DNA of 64,000 bases from Citrobacter amalonaticus (GTDB lineage: Bacteria; Pseudomonadota; Gammaproteobacteria; Enterobacterales; Enterobacteriaceae): positions 2,108,001 to 2,172,000 of the forward strand of contig JARDVN010000001.1 in assembly GCA_028994555.1 (NCBI GenBank), written 5' to 3'. Numbering within the stretch: position 1 is the first letter of the stretch; the number at the start of each line of letters is the position of its first letter. Below, piece after piece: positions 1-10,862 of the stretch. Below the pieces are notes generated by a model. It was not told where the DNA came from. It searched no databases and saw only the letters and a list, made by a program, of their open reading frames with translations. The translations under genes and the position numbers were made by a program.

Positions 1-150
1 CAGCGCGACACTGGCGGCACCTGCTGCCCCTCCGCCCGTCAGCAGTGCGGCAACAGTGGCAAGGGTCAGGGCCGTGAGGCTCTCGGACACCCCGGTTTTG
101 TTCAGAATGATGACGATGACAACAATGGCGATAATGGCAATAACGGGCAT
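1..150 (-). CDS. Small hydrophobic membrane protein, C-terminus outside window
   Basis: Only the first 50 codons lie in the window; the gene runs off the left edge. The visible part is almost wholly hydrophobic: an Ile/Val-rich helix at about residues 2-16, a short polar turn (NKTGVSES), and a second Ala/Leu/Gly-rich stretch containing LLTGGGAAGAAS. A two-helix inner-membrane protein is therefore likely. A strong GGAGG ribosome site precedes the ATG at 150. It starts 40 bases after yfjR on the same strand, the position of ypjK in the E. coli K-12 CP4-57 prophage. That is positional evidence only; I cannot confirm the homology, so no symbol is given. Confidence 0.6.
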   Translation of the reverse strand, partial: MPVIAIIAIVVIVIILNKTGVSESLTALTLATVAALLTGGGAAGAASVAL

Positions 151-190
151 AGGGCTCCTCCCTGTTGCCGGGTTGATAACAACGCTTACG

Positions 191-892
191 CTATTCTGGT
201 GGGCTGTCGGCCGGAACAAACGTAAGCAGTGACTGCTGGATAAAGCGAAAATGGGGTAAGGACTGAATAAAGCCCGGGTCTTCAACAAGACGACACAGAC
301 TGTCGTTACGCCGGAAAGTCTCCTGCAGGGGCTGAACCAGATGGATTTCATCCAGGGAGAATACGGCGATATGTCCGTCGTGCTCTGCCGCCAGATACCA
401 GGCCTGCTGGTGGATAAGTAACCGGCAGGGAGCCAGCCGCTCACAGCGCTGCCCCTCGGCAATCAGAGTCACCCGCCTGCGCCCGGTAATGGCCTGAATC
501 AGTCGCCAGAAAGACAATGCGCCTGATGGCGAAGGAGCCGGACTGGCGGGTGCGATTACGCAGGGAGACTCATCGCACATCAGCAGTGCGTTTACCAGAC
601 GACGGTCAAAGCCAGGGAAAAGACCGGCCATCCCGCTGCGGTGGGCAAAGATAAGCACGTCGGGCACCATCTGCGTCTCACTGCCCGCAGTGCGTAAGCG
701 GCAATATCCGGACTGATACTCCAGGTCCAGATACATCAGCCGCTCACGAAAATCACGCCGCAGCGTGCGCACCGACACACCAAACTCAGCGGCAAGCTTA
801 CGCACACTCAGCGTTTCCCCTGCCACCAGACGGCTGATTATCAGTGACAGCCTGACAGCCAGCCGGTCATGGCGGCGTTCTGCCTGTGTCAT
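191..892 (-). CDS. yfjR: YfjR-like HTH/WYL transcriptional regulator
   Basis: A 233-residue protein with a DeoR-type helix-turn-helix near residues 28-50 ([20 protein letters not shown]) and a WYL-type C-terminal sensor half with the motif [11 protein letters not shown] near residue 165. Length and sequence match my memory of E. coli YfjR (233 aa). WYL regulators usually sense a ligand and control prophage, defence or stress genes; the target here is unknown. It lies downstream of yfjQ and yfjP on the same strand, the CP4-57 gene order. The 217-base gap between yfjQ and yfjR could hold its own promoter. The frame is intact. Confidence 0.85.
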   Translation of the reverse strand: MTQAERRHDRLAVRLSLIISRLVAGETLSVRKLAAEFGVSVRTLRRDFRERLMYLDLEYQSGYCRLRTAGSETQMVPDVLIFAHRSGMAGLFPGFDRRLVNALLMCDESPCVIAPASPAPSPSGALSFWRLIQAITGRRRVTLIAEGQRCERLAPCRLLIHQQAWYLAAEHDGHIAVFSLDEIHLVQPLQETFRRNDSLCRLVEDPGFIQSLPHFRFIQQSLLTFVPADSPPE

Positions 893-1109
893 GAGACGTT
901 CTCCGTGAAAGTTAACTGACTGAAAATGATGTGATTACTTTAAAGAGGGGGTCGGACAGGGTATGGACACCACAGAAACTATTTTTCATTTCTGCAAAAG
1001 CCAGAGGCAGCGGGGGGTTACAGGCCTTCCCTCGGTGAGTGAGGACCGTCAGCACGGTGCGATGCGGACAGGTGGTGTCCGATATTAACAAAGCAGCAAC
1101 ATTAAACGG

Positions 1110-1933
1110 TCACTGCAGTTGCGTGAGCAGGGCTTCCGCCATCACCCACAGTGCCCGGTTAAGTTTCACGTCCCCGTCGATACCGCGAACGGCACGGGTA
1201 TGTGACCGTCCTCCTTTGGCATTACGGCCACTGAGCCCGCCCTTAATCAGGTTCTCCTGAATACGCTGGTACGTGGTCCACAGGTCATTGCTCTCATCCT
1301 GCCAGCGGCGAGGGGAGAGGAGCTGCGATTCAGTCACCGGCTGGTGGTCTTCACCAAAGCGGTATGTGAGGGCGGCTTTTGCCAGTGCCTGCTGTGCCGG
1401 GGGGTGGCAACAGCAACGACTGCATGGCATCCCGTTTCTCCTCCACCCGGTCAAAAATCCCCAGCACCTCATACGCGCCTTCAATCACCTGACTCACCAC
1501 GTCCCCCCTTGTGTGGCACCCGCACCTCGCCAAACGACTCACCGCAGACGAGCCCGTTCTGACAAACCGCACGAAATAGTCCCGGCAACATCTGATACGA
1601 ACTGGTTCCATCGTGAGAGTTGAGTAGAATAATTTCCGGCACCTGTATACCGGTGATCTGCCCTTCCCGCCGCAGACGCAGCATATGCTTTGTATGTTCA
1701 CGACGACCCGGGTCACGCACGCGGGTCTGACAGGCAAAGAATGGCTGGAAGCCTTCTCGCTGTAGGCTGTCGAGCAGGGAGATGGTGGGTATATAGGTAT
1801 AACGCTCACTACGGGACTCGTGTTTGTCCTCACTGAATACACTGGGCACTACGCGAAACAGCTCTTCACGGGTTAACGGACGGTCGCGACGGATAAGGTT
1901 TGCTGCGCCAAAGCGCGAAGCCAGACGGGTCAT
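1110..1933 (-). CDS. yfjQ: YfjQ, DUF932 protein (two homopolymer frame breaks)
   Basis: The protein is read in three frames that join into one DUF932 protein. The N-terminal part (MTRLASRFGAANLIRRDRPL) continues to HKGD, the middle part covers VIEGAYEVLGIFDRVEEKRD, and the last part runs from PPPAQQALAK to ALWVMAEALL. The breaks lie in runs of six identical bases at 1503-1508 and 1399-1404. Removing one base at each gives 273 residues, the length I recall for E. coli YfjQ. I chose the ATG at 1933 because GAGGAG lies seven bases upstream. DUF932 proteins are prophage and plasmid proteins without an established biochemical role. Probably intact in the organism. Confidence 0.82.
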
Positions 1934-2024
1934 AAGCAGACTCCTCATAACGGGAAAACAAATAAAAGGGATCCCCGTCGCATCGGCGACAGGGGCAGGG
2001 AAGTAACAGGGATGGGTTAAATAC

Positions 2025-2888
2025 TCAGAAGAAGAAATCCCAGACGGCGCGGGCCACTGACACCACCGTGGTGCGCACGGCCTGAATGACGGCCCGCACC
2101 GGGGCGGGTATCAGGGGAAAGGCACTGATGCTATCGAGTACGGCCCCGACGGTTTCACCAAAATCGCTACGAGCCTGTTCCTGGACTACCGTCGTGCGAA
2201 AGGAAGGATGGAGTTGCGACACCACCGGGCTGGTGGCCTCACGTGGCAGGCACTTAATCATCCGCTCGGCCATCACCTTAAGCCCCCATTGTAGACGGAC
2301 CGACACAGCACACACCGGATGGACGGGCTGGAACAGCTCATGCAGCAGGCAGATTTTGCGGCTGATATTCTGCTTCTGCGCCGTGGACAACTGTCCCCCA
2401 CCGCTGGTAGGTTCGGCCTTATCCGACTGGCTGATAACAAACAGCACCTTATGCCGGTATACCTCTCCAATCACCTGATGATAAAAATGTTCATCCACCG
2501 TCAGCGCCCGGTCATCGGCCTTAATCAGCCACAGTACCAGGTCGAGGCGAGGAAGCTGTTCGCGGTACAGCGCAGCATACTCGGTATCGCGAGCGCCACT
2601 TTCGCCCACGCCGGGCAGATCCATCAGCGTTATATAGCGGTCGCCGACTTGCAGGCGAAAGCGCAGTGGCTCACGTGTACAGGCCGCCACATCGCTGACC
2701 GGTGATATATCTCCGGCAAACAGGGCATTGCACAGACTGCTCTTCCCAACACCGGTTTTACCCATAATGCCGATCACTGGCTCGTAGTTAGTTAACTGGT
2801 TAATTTGCTGCAGAAGCCGCTCTGATACCCATTGCGGCAGATCAGCAAGCGATTGCTGAAACGACTTCAAACCTTCAGAATTATTCAT
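2025..2888 (-). CDS. yfjP: YfjP-like dynamin/Era-type GTPase
   Basis: A 287-residue P-loop GTPase of the YfjP/YkfA/YeeP prophage family. G1 is GIMGKTGVGKSSLCNALF near residue 40, the switch region follows, G3 is MDLPGVGES near residue 93, and G4 is VISQSDKAEP near residue 150. The C-terminal third carries a hydrophobic segment (FPLIPAPVRAVIQAVRTTVV) that could meet the membrane. I prefer the ATG at 2888, preceded by AGAGGAG, over the in-frame GTG at 2891; this gives the family length of 287. It heads the yfjPQR group. Its upstream region was cut by the IS5-group insertion, so the native promoter may be lost. Confidence 0.88.
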   Translation of the reverse strand: MNNSEGLKSFQQSLADLPQWVSERLLQQINQLTNYEPVIGIMGKTGVGKSSLCNALFAGDISPVSDVAACTREPLRFRLQVGDRYITLMDLPGVGESGARDTEYAALYREQLPRLDLVLWLIKADDRALTVDEHFYHQVIGEVYRHKVLFVISQSDKAEPTSGGGQLSTAQKQNISRKICLLHELFQPVHPVCAVSVRLQWGLKVMAERMIKCLPREATSPVVSQLHPSFRTTVVQEQARSDFGETVGAVLDSISAFPLIPAPVRAVIQAVRTTVVSVARAVWDFFF

Positions 2889-2901
2889 CACTACTCCTCT
2901 G

Positions 2902-2941
2902 AAAAATAATAAAAAACGGTAGAATCGTGAGATTCCGCCGT
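2902..2941 (-). terminator. Intrinsic terminator upstream of yfjP
   Basis: On the minus strand an 11-bp stem with one mismatch and one G-U pair (ACGGCGGAATC / GATTCTACCGT, four-base loop) is followed at once by TTTTTTATTATTTTTC. This is a textbook Rho-independent terminator. It ends transcription arriving from the right, just before the yfjP ribosome site, so it either ended a gene now lost or attenuates yfjP. Confidence 0.7.
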
Positions 2942-3044
2942 TAATTGCGTATGTTCAGAGTGATGATATATATCTGAAGATTTTTTCAATCCTCTGCGCT
3001 TGAGGCAGCTGCGCGACTGCTGGCTCAGGCAATGAATGAGTTAT

Positions 3045-4240
<1,196 letters not shown>

Positions 4241-4862
4241 TTAGCAAAGGTCATCGTGACTATTATAAGAAACGATTAATAATAACCACCTCAGGGTCTT
4301 AATTATGGCAGATAACTTCCTCTGTAGTGGCATTGTGAATTGCTGTATTATTTCAACTTAACGCAAATAAATCATCTAAATAACTTATCACTTGCGCGCC
4401 ATTAGCATCAATGTATAAATAATGACCATGCATGTCGCTTCTGGGGTGCACCGGCTGTTGACAAAACCATTAAAAATAGTAGCTTTGCATTGGGATTTCT
4501 CTGGTTAACATTTTGCGCTAAATCAGAATTGCCTCTTGCTAACTTTTTAATAGTGAACGACCAAAATGATAAGAATGACGCATTCTGTTGAACAGTTAGT
4601 TAGCTTCACAGAATATCTTTTTTCTCGCCCGTATTATCGCCACCTCTCTGTTCATAATACTCTCTGCCATGCCGGGATCTCTTCGCGCATGCTATGTCGA
4701 TCTGCGAACTCGAGACGACGCTTGCCACTCCGATATGCTGCCCCCCAGAGGAGCCATCCTCCTTAGCGATTACGCCGTACAGCATCATAAACAGATTGGG
4801 AATTGCGTTTCTGGTTCGGCTGGTACTGCCACACCTGAAGGGATTTCCTGGGATTAATATCT
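4241..4862. other. Intergenic 622 bp, no recognised gene
   Basis: This stretch lies between the IS5-group right end and the MBOAT gene. Its left half is AT-rich with many stops in all frames. The right half is closer to the base composition of the cassette and must hold the promoter of the MBOAT operon. Short open frames exist (for example 4566-4766 and 4694-4885), but none has a ribosome site or family motif that I can support. Confidence 0.5.
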
Positions 4863-6270
4863 ATGGCTACGCTGTTTTCCATTGAGTTTTTACTGATTTT
4901 TTGGATGTTTTTCATTGTTTACTGGCTGTTGGCCCCCTGGTTTAAGCTGCAAAATGTGATGCTGTTGCTGGCGGGATACTTTTTTTGTCTGGTTGAGCGG
5001 AATAAACGCGCTGCTGGTCCTGCTATCCTGGAGTCTGCTGGTCTGGGGACTGGTTTGTTTCGCTGATAAATCCACCAGAAAAAAAACCGCGATCCTGGCG
5101 CTGTCTGTTCTGGTGGTTGTCTTTTTTTGCCGTATTTAAATATTACGCCTCCATGAATGAGTGGTTGCAAATTAACCTTGAGGCGCTCGGTGTTCATCTC
5201 TCGTTACCGGTAATGACGATGCTGTTGCCGCTGGGGATGTCATTTTATCTATTCAACTCTATCAGCATGGTGATGAGTGTCATTGATGGGAAGCTGAAAA
5301 GGCCCGATGTCCTCAGTACATTCTTATACGTCAATTTTATCCCAACACTGATTGCCGGGCCGGTGAATAATGCCAGTGAGCTGTTGCCGCAAATCAGCGG
5401 CAAAAGACCAGGAATACTGGAGTTTAAACGTGCACTGCTGTTGATTGCGCTGGCGCTGGTGAAGCTCTTTTTTGCTCAGTTCATGGCTCAATGACAGCTT
5501 TGTCACTGGGGTATTCGAACTGCCAGAGGGGCAAACCGCCGCCAGAACCCTGATTGCCATTTATGGCTGGGCGTGGAATATCTATTTTAACTTCTCCGGC
5601 TATAGCGATTTAGTCACCGGGCTGGCGTTACTGCTTGGCTTCCGAATTGCACGAAACTTCTCCCATCCTTATCAGGCCGCGAACCTTAAGTTGTTCTGGC
5701 GAAACTGGCATATGAGCTTGTCCAGTTTCATCCTCAGATATATCTATATTCCTTTAGGCGGTAGCCGGGGCTCGTTTTCGCGTACCCAAATCAACCTGAT
5801 GCTGGCGATGATTATTTCCGGCATCTGGCATGGGGCAGGGTTTAATTTCTTCATCTGGGGCGCGTTGCACGGTGCGGGGCTGGTTATCTACAATCTGTGG
5901 GAAAAACGCTCGCCGGCGCTGCAAAAAATAGTTCTGCCGGATCTGCTGGCGCGTCTGATCACCTTTCATTTTGTCTGCTTTGCGTGGATATTTTTCCGGG
6001 CCGGGAATCTTCCGGATGCGTGCAGTCTCATTCTGAATATGGTTCAGGGGGGATCTCGCCTCTGTCACCATGGACGATATGACGATAATCGCGATGTTTA
6101 CCGCATTCTTTATCTGCTACCCGTGGATTGTTGAGATACGTAATCAGCTGGCGACATTCCTGCTGAACATCAAATGGTATGCGCTCCCACTGGTGATTAT
6201 TCCCGTGCTGGCGATTGCCTTTTTCTTTGCTCCGTCAGGGGTGCCTGGATTCATTTATGCAAATTTCTGA
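4863..6270 (+). CDS. MBOAT O-acyltransferase, AlgI/PatA type (four homopolymer frame breaks)
   Basis: A polytopic membrane-bound O-acyltransferase. It imports acyl groups across the inner membrane for O-acetylation of an extracellular polysaccharide or peptidoglycan. The mended protein is 467 residues. It opens with hydrophobic helices (FLLIFWMFFIVYWLL), carries the MBOAT core YFNFSGYSDLVTGLALLLGF and FWRNWHMSLSSFILRYIYIP, and has the catalytic His in SGIWHGAGFNFFIWGALHG. Frames are broken in runs at 4980-4986, 5122-5128, 5468-5473 and 6047-6052; one base removed at each restores the whole protein. The end overlaps the next gene by 14 bases, so translation is probably coupled. Confidence 0.85.
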
Positions 6271-7357
6271 TTACGCCGACATTATCAACAAGACGCTCAA
6301 ATCTTCATTGATCATTTTTACGAGCATGCTGGGCCTGATATGGCTTAATCAGCAGTCGTTGAATCAGTACTGGGCATTACATTTTCATCGGGAAAGTCCC
6401 TGGGCATCTGTTACTTCACCTGTCTGGTTGACCGGCGCAAAAGTCATGTCTGCGGCGGAAGTGGCAAAAGGGACCTTTATCGCCCAACTCACGGGCAGTG
6501 CGCTGATGCCGACGCCTGCGAGCCTGAACACCCCGGCAGATCTGCTGGTTTCCGCTGATGTGGCGGCGGATACCCCTGTTGACGAACGGCAACTGGGCAA
6601 ATGGATTTCCACCCGTCGGCCATCTTTTATCTACGAGCTGCAGGCAAATAGCGGATTCGAGGTGGCCAGTCACTTATATGATGAAGAGGGCAAAGCGCTT
6701 CTGCCTTCCGGACGCAAGGTGCTGATGGTTGGCGATTCCATGATGGAAGGTGTGGCGCCGCGAGTGCTGAAGATACTGCATGATGATTACCAGGCCTCCG
6801 GCATCGATCTGAGCAAACGCAGCACCGGCCTTGCTTATCCAGGCTTCTTTGACTGGCCAGCTACCGTTAAAAAGGCGCTGATGGGTAATGCAGATATCGG
6901 TCTTATCGCCGTGTTCCTCGGGCCGAATGATCCCTGGGATATGCCGGTAAAAAACAGCAGAACCTACCTCAGATTTGGTAGTGAACCATGGGATGACGAA
7001 TACCGCAGTCGTATCCGCCAAATTCTTGAGCTGGGTAACCAGTACAATATCCCGGTGATTTGGGTATTGCCGCCAAATATGCAGAAGGCCAAGTTAAACA
7101 AGGGGATGGCAATTCTCAACAGGCTGTATGAATCGGAAGTGAAACAGGTCGGCGGGGTGGTTATCAGCGTCAATACGCTGTTTGGATATCAGGCAGACCT
7201 CTATGCCTCTTCCGCGATGATTAATGGCAAGCTTAAGAGCGTCAGAGCCAGCGACGGTATACACTATACCCCGGCCGGTGCTCAGCTCATTGCCAGCAAG
7301 ATTGTTGAGCAAATTCACTTTGTGTCACCGGCAAGTGAGGAGCTTTATGAAAAATAA
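6257..7357 (+). CDS. DUF459-like SGNH hydrolase/acetyltransferase
   Basis: A 366-residue exported or membrane-anchored protein. An N-terminal signal anchor (SSLIIFTSMLGLIWLNQQ) is followed by a linker and an SGNH fold. The block-I nucleophile is in VLMVGDSMMEGVAP, block III in VFLGPNDPWDM, and the catalytic pair is Asp-His in RASDGIHYTPAGAQLIA. In MBOAT cassettes such partners (PatB, AlgX/AlgJ, DUF459) move the acetyl group from the MBOAT to the glycan. I chose the ATG at 6257, inside the MBOAT end, which removes 14 unlikely upstream codons. The gene is intact and sits directly before a second SGNH gene. Confidence 0.8.
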   Translation: MQISDYADIINKTLKSSLIIFTSMLGLIWLNQQSLNQYWALHFHRESPWASVTSPVWLTGAKVMSAAEVAKGTFIAQLTGSALMPTPASLNTPADLLVSADVAADTPVDERQLGKWISTRRPSFIYELQANSGFEVASHLYDEEGKALLPSGRKVLMVGDSMMEGVAPRVLKILHDDYQASGIDLSKRSTGLAYPGFFDWPATVKKALMGNADIGLIAVFLGPNDPWDMPVKNSRTYLRFGSEPWDDEYRSRIRQILELGNQYNIPVIWVLPPNMQKAKLNKGMAILNRLYESEVKQVGGVVISVNTLFGYQADLYASSAMINGKLKSVRASDGIHYTPAGAQLIASKIVEQIHFVSPASEELYEK

Positions 7358-8548
7358 TCGTCTGCTATTTTCCACCAGCGTCATTTTGCTGATTTCGGCG
7401 CTGGCCCTCATATCCTGCACTCAAACGGCGGATCGGGTGAAAGAAGCCTCCGCGCCGCGTCAGGAATCACACGGGTTATGGACGGATAATGGCGATCCGG
7501 GGCTGACAGCGCTGGCTGAAAAACTGCGCAACAGTAACACCAGGCGCACACATATTCTGGTGCTGGGGGGACTCGCATACCGCCGCTGATTTTCTTTCCG
7601 GCCAGCTCCGGCAGGCATTTCAGGAAAAGTATGGCAATGGCGGTATTGGCTTTGTCAGCCCGATGGCCGTTCCCGGAAACCGCTATAACAACGTGAGTTA
7701 TGGCAAAACAAAAAACTGGAAGCTTGAGAATAGCCGGCGGCTGAGCAATCCTGGCTTTACCTTGGGCGGCAATATTGCCACTCCGCTCACCGGGAGCAGC
7801 GATATTCAGGTTAATGTGCGTGATGGCGAGGCGCAAATTCAGGCTCAGGTGCTGTATCGCTCCCAGGGGGCAGCGACCCTGCAACTCCAGCAACAGCCGC
7901 TGGCACTCGGGGATACGCAGGGACACTGGGCGCTGTCCGACGCGGCGCAGGTTCCTTCTTCATTTTCTCTGTCACTTGCGGACGGCGGCGGGGCGCAGCT
8001 TGCCGGTCTGTGGCTGACATCTGCGCAGCCGCATGGCGTTATTGTCAGCGCGCTGGGCACCAATGGCGCGCAGATCTCTATTCTCGACAAATGGCATGAT
8101 AACTGGGGCGCGGTGCTGAATAAGCTGGCACCGGATCTGGTGATCCTCGCCTACGGCACCAACGAAGCCTTTAACACGGATATTGATCTGGCGGAGTATC
8201 AGCGAAACCTGACCCGACAGATCAGAATCATACGTCAGATGCAGCCTGACGCCGCGGTCTTGTTAGTCGGCCCGGGAAGCAGCGTGATGAATAAAAAAAG
8301 GCGCTGATTGTAGCCAGCGGGAATCCCCCGTGCTTCAGTCGATTATTGATATCCAGAAGCAGGTTGCGCAAAACGAACATACGCTCTTTTGGGACTGGTA
8401 CGCCTGGATGGGTGGTCGTTGCAGTATTGAACGTCTGGCAAACCAGGGTAAAGCCCGTCCGGACCTTATTCACCTGACGGCGGAAGGCTATCAGGCGACA
8501 GCCAATGCGCTGTGGCAGGATCTGATGAGTGCCGTCAATGCCCGCTAG
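7347..8548 (+). CDS. Second SGNH/GDSL hydrolase, periplasmic (two homopolymer frame breaks)
   Basis: The mended protein is 399 residues. It has a signal sequence with a lipobox-like LISC (LLISALALISCTQTADRV), which suggests a lipoprotein. The SGNH block I is VLGDSHTAADF, a central beta-rich insert follows, block III is LAYGTNEAF, and the catalytic pair is DLIHLTAEGYQ. Breaks lie in G7565-7570 and A8293-8299; removing one base at each restores GDSHTAAD and joins MNKKG to the C-terminal part. AGGAG lies before the ATG at 7347, overlapping the previous gene by 11 bases. It completes an MBOAT-SGNH-SGNH cassette; the substrate cannot be told from sequence. Confidence 0.8.
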
Positions 8549-8592
8549 TCTGCGGGCTCCGGAAGCCTTCAACAACTACAGATGAGGTGTTT

Positions 8593-9000
8593 TTGAAAAC
8601 CACAGGACAAATTAATATTGCAGCGGCAATTATCACTGATAGCAGAGGGCGCTGCCTGCTAGTGAGGAAGCGCGGCACGCTTTACTTTATGCAACCCGGA
8701 GGCAAGCCTGAAGCGGGCGAGCGCCCGGAAGCCGCACTTATACGCGAGCTTGAAGAGGAACTCCATTTCACCGTTGCGCCGGATGAGCTTGTACCCGTTG
8801 GTCGTTTCACCGATACCGCCGCTAATGAGCCTGGTCATACTGTATGTGCTGATATCTTCCGTATCAGCGCGGACAGAAGCGCTTTCGAACCCACTGCTGA
8901 AATTGAGGAAGTCATCTGGTTTGAACCGGAACTGCATCAGGATGTTAAGCTCGCTCCTCTTACCGAAAACCATCTGCTTCCTCTGCTGAAGGGCGTTTAA
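8593..9000 (+). CDS. NUDIX hydrolase, divergent NUDIX box
   Basis: About 135 residues with the NUDIX box GKPEAGERPEAALIRELEEE, which keeps the metal-binding REx2EE core but has HF where the usual consensus has Gly. It likely hydrolyses a nucleoside diphosphate linked to another moiety. The start is uncertain: TTG at 8593 follows GAGG at good spacing, GTG at 8587 is also in frame, and a longer frame reaches back into the SGNH gene. It ends 54 bases before an opposing NUDIX gene. Confidence 0.75.
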   Translation: MKTTGQINIAAAIITDSRGRCLLVRKRGTLYFMQPGGKPEAGERPEAALIRELEEELHFTVAPDELVPVGRFTDTAANEPGHTVCADIFRISADRSAFEPTAEIEEVIWFEPELHQDVKLAPLTENHLLPLLKGV

Positions 9001-9054
9001 GTTTTCATGCCACGGCAAGCGCCCGGGGCTGAGTGGCGTCAGAAAGGGACGTAC

Positions 9055-9504
9055 TTAACCAATGCTGCTCCAGCCAAACTCTGAATAACGCTGGCCAACC
9101 TGTATGGCTTCGATCGCCTGCCGGACATACGGAATGGTATTTTCAGGCAGAGTAGCGATATTTCGCCAGATGAGTTCAGCGTGTTTGTCCGGTTCCGCGA
9201 GAAAAGCAACACCGCTCCACTTCTGGCATATAAAATAATGGCCTATCCATGAGCGGTTTTCAGTCCGCACATGCATGGTATGGGCAAGTGTTATTTCAGA
9301 AGGGGATGCAACAACCCCTGTCTCCTCCCTCAGTTCCCTGATCGCTGCGTGCGAAAGGGGTTCGCCCTGTTCCAGCCCGCCGGCGGGCAAGCTAAAGTAG
9401 CCATCCATCCAGCCCGTGTTACCTCGTCTCAGCATGCAGATCTCATTATCTTTAAGAAGCAAAACGAATACGGCGATGGAAAGGTTATATCTGTCTCTGC
9501 TCAT
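9055..9504 (-). CDS. NUDIX hydrolase, MutT-like
   Basis: A 149-residue NUDIX protein with the full box GLEQGEPLSHAAIRELREET followed by GV, matching Gx5Ex7REUxEExGU. The N-terminal half has LLKDNEICMLRRGNTGWMDG, typical of small MutT-type hydrolases of nucleotide derivatives. It is convergent with the previous NUDIX gene and only distantly related to it. Intact and monocistronic as far as can be seen. Confidence 0.82.
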   Translation of the reverse strand: MSRDRYNLSIAVFVLLLKDNEICMLRRGNTGWMDGYFSLPAGGLEQGEPLSHAAIRELREETGVVASPSEITLAHTMHVRTENRSWIGHYFICQKWSGVAFLAEPDKHAELIWRNIATLPENTIPYVRQAIEAIQVGQRYSEFGWSSIG

Positions 9505-9734
9505 ATAGGTTACCTGATAGTTATGTTCACTGGTTATCTATACAGTTTTTTCTGTTGCAAGGGTACATACTAATTTTTGCACCGAAACAGAGTATCGTTG
9601 AAAAGAGCGTGGACTGACGCGGTTGAGCTGACAGAAGACCAGTAGTTACTTAATGCTATTAATACCAGCAGTTATGTATACTGTGGGGATGGGGGGATTG
9701 AGCTATCCTGCCCCGTTAATAGAAGGAAACATCG

Positions 9735-9989
9735 ATGCTGGAACTCAGGCCCGGCTGTGAATGCTGCGATATCGATCTGCCTCCCGACTCCGGCGAGGCG
9801 CTGATCTGCTCTTTTGAGTGCACTTTCTGTATAGCGTGCGCCGGGAAGATGAATATGCGTTGCCCTAACTGTGGTGGGGAGCTGGTCAGACGGCCCCGCA
9901 GGGCGGTGGAGAAGCTGGTTAATAATCCGGCATCGACGACCCGCGTTTTTAAGCCGCAGGGGTGCGGCGGAGCACAAGACCTAAATTGA
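9735..9989 (+). CDS. DUF1272 zinc-ribbon-like protein
   Basis: An 84-residue Cys-rich protein: RPGCECCDIDLP, then CSFECTFCIACAG and RCPNCGGELVRRP. The number and spacing of Cys pairs fit a small zinc-binding fold and the DUF1272 family. A GAAGGAAAC ribosome site lies before the ATG at 9735. Function unknown. It is followed 61 bases later by IS1, and any operon partner on that side may have been lost. Confidence 0.8.
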   Translation: MLELRPGCECCDIDLPPDSGEALICSFECTFCIACAGKMNMRCPNCGGELVRRPRRAVEKLVNNPASTTRVFKPQGCGGAQDLN

Positions 9990-10105
9990 GGGCTATGGTT
10001 TGTTGGCGCCTGTAAGGTTTAAGGCTCCGGACGTAGCTGTAATATGCAAGGGTGATGCTGCCAACTTACTGATTTAGTGTATGATGGTGTTTTTGAGGTG
10101 CTCCA

Positions 10106-10381
10106 GTGGCTTCTGTTTCTATCAGCTGTCCCTCCTGTTCAGCTACTGACGGGGTGGTGCGTAACGGCAAAAGCACCGCCGGACATCAGCGCTATCTCTG
10201 CTCTCACTGCCGTAAAACATGGCAACTGCAGTTCACTTACACCGCTTCTCAACCCGGTACGCACCAGAAAATCATTGATATGGCCATGAATGGCGTTGGA
10301 TGCCGGGCAACTGCCCGCATTATGGGCGTTGGCCTCAACACGATTTTACGTCACTTAAAAAACTCAGGCCGCAGTCGGTAA
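10106..10381 (+). CDS. insA: IS1 InsA repressor
   Basis: A 91-residue InsA with the zinc-finger region [14 protein letters not shown] and [10 protein letters not shown], and the helix-turn-helix [19 protein letters not shown]. InsA alone binds the IS1 ends and represses transposition. The end of the gene holds the A6C slippery run (A10357-10362) used for -1 frameshifting into insB; here the six-base run is genuine. Confidence 0.95.
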
Positions 10382-10803
10382 CCTCGCGCATACAGCCGGG
10401 CAGTGACGTCATCGTCTGCGCGGAAATGGACGAACAGTGGGGCTATGTCGGGGCTAAATCGCGCCAGCGCTGGCTGTTTTACGCGTATGACAGGCTCCGG
10501 AAGACGGTTGTTGCGCACGTATTCGGTGAACGCACTATGGCGACGCTGGGGCGTCTTATGAGCCTGCTGTCACCCTTTGACGTGGTGATATGGATGACGG
10601 ATGGCTGGCCGCTGTATGAATCCCGCCTGAAGGGAAAGCTGCACGTAATCAGCAAGCGATATACGCAGCGAATTGAGCGGCATAACCTGAATCTGAGGCA
10701 GCACCTGGCACGGCTGGGACGGAAGTCGCTGTCGTTCTCAAAATCGGTGGAGCTGCATGACAAAGTCATCGGGCATTATCTGAACATAAAACACTATCAA
10801 TAA
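10300..10803 (+). CDS. insB: IS1 InsB, transposase C-terminal part made by -1 frameshift
   Basis: The 167-residue frame includes the DDE domain: [20 protein letters not shown] with the first Asp, [19 protein letters not shown] with the second, and [20 protein letters not shown] with the terminal Glu and the HN residues. The active InsAB' transposase is made by -1 slippage at A10357-10362. All catalytic motifs are intact. Confidence 0.95.
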
Positions 10804-10862
10804 GTTGGAGTCATTACCATGGGGATGATAGATATACATCCCCATTACGACGAAATAAGCGT

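Larger units (their letters stand above)
10051..10818 (+). mobile_element. IS1, complete 768 bp
   Basis: It begins GGTGATGCTGCCAACTTACT and ends with the complement GGTAATGACTCCAACTTATT, the IS1 ends. It spans exactly 768 bp. The flanks are ATATGCAAG on the left and ATGGGGATG on the right, so there is no 8-9-bp target duplication. The insertion was probably followed by a deletion or recombination. Confidence 0.97.

Noticed and set aside
4566..4885. Small genes between the IS5-group element and the MBOAT gene
   Set aside because: Overlapping short frames without ribosome sites, family motifs or codon pattern; treated as non-coding.
8540..8557. GCCCGC/GCGGGC hairpin at the end of the second SGNH gene as a terminator
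   Set aside because: Only a 6-bp stem overlapping the stop codon, with no T-run after it.
10357..10362. IS1 A6 run as another miscounted run
   Set aside because: This is the known A6C slippery site and the element has its exact 768-bp length, so the run is right.
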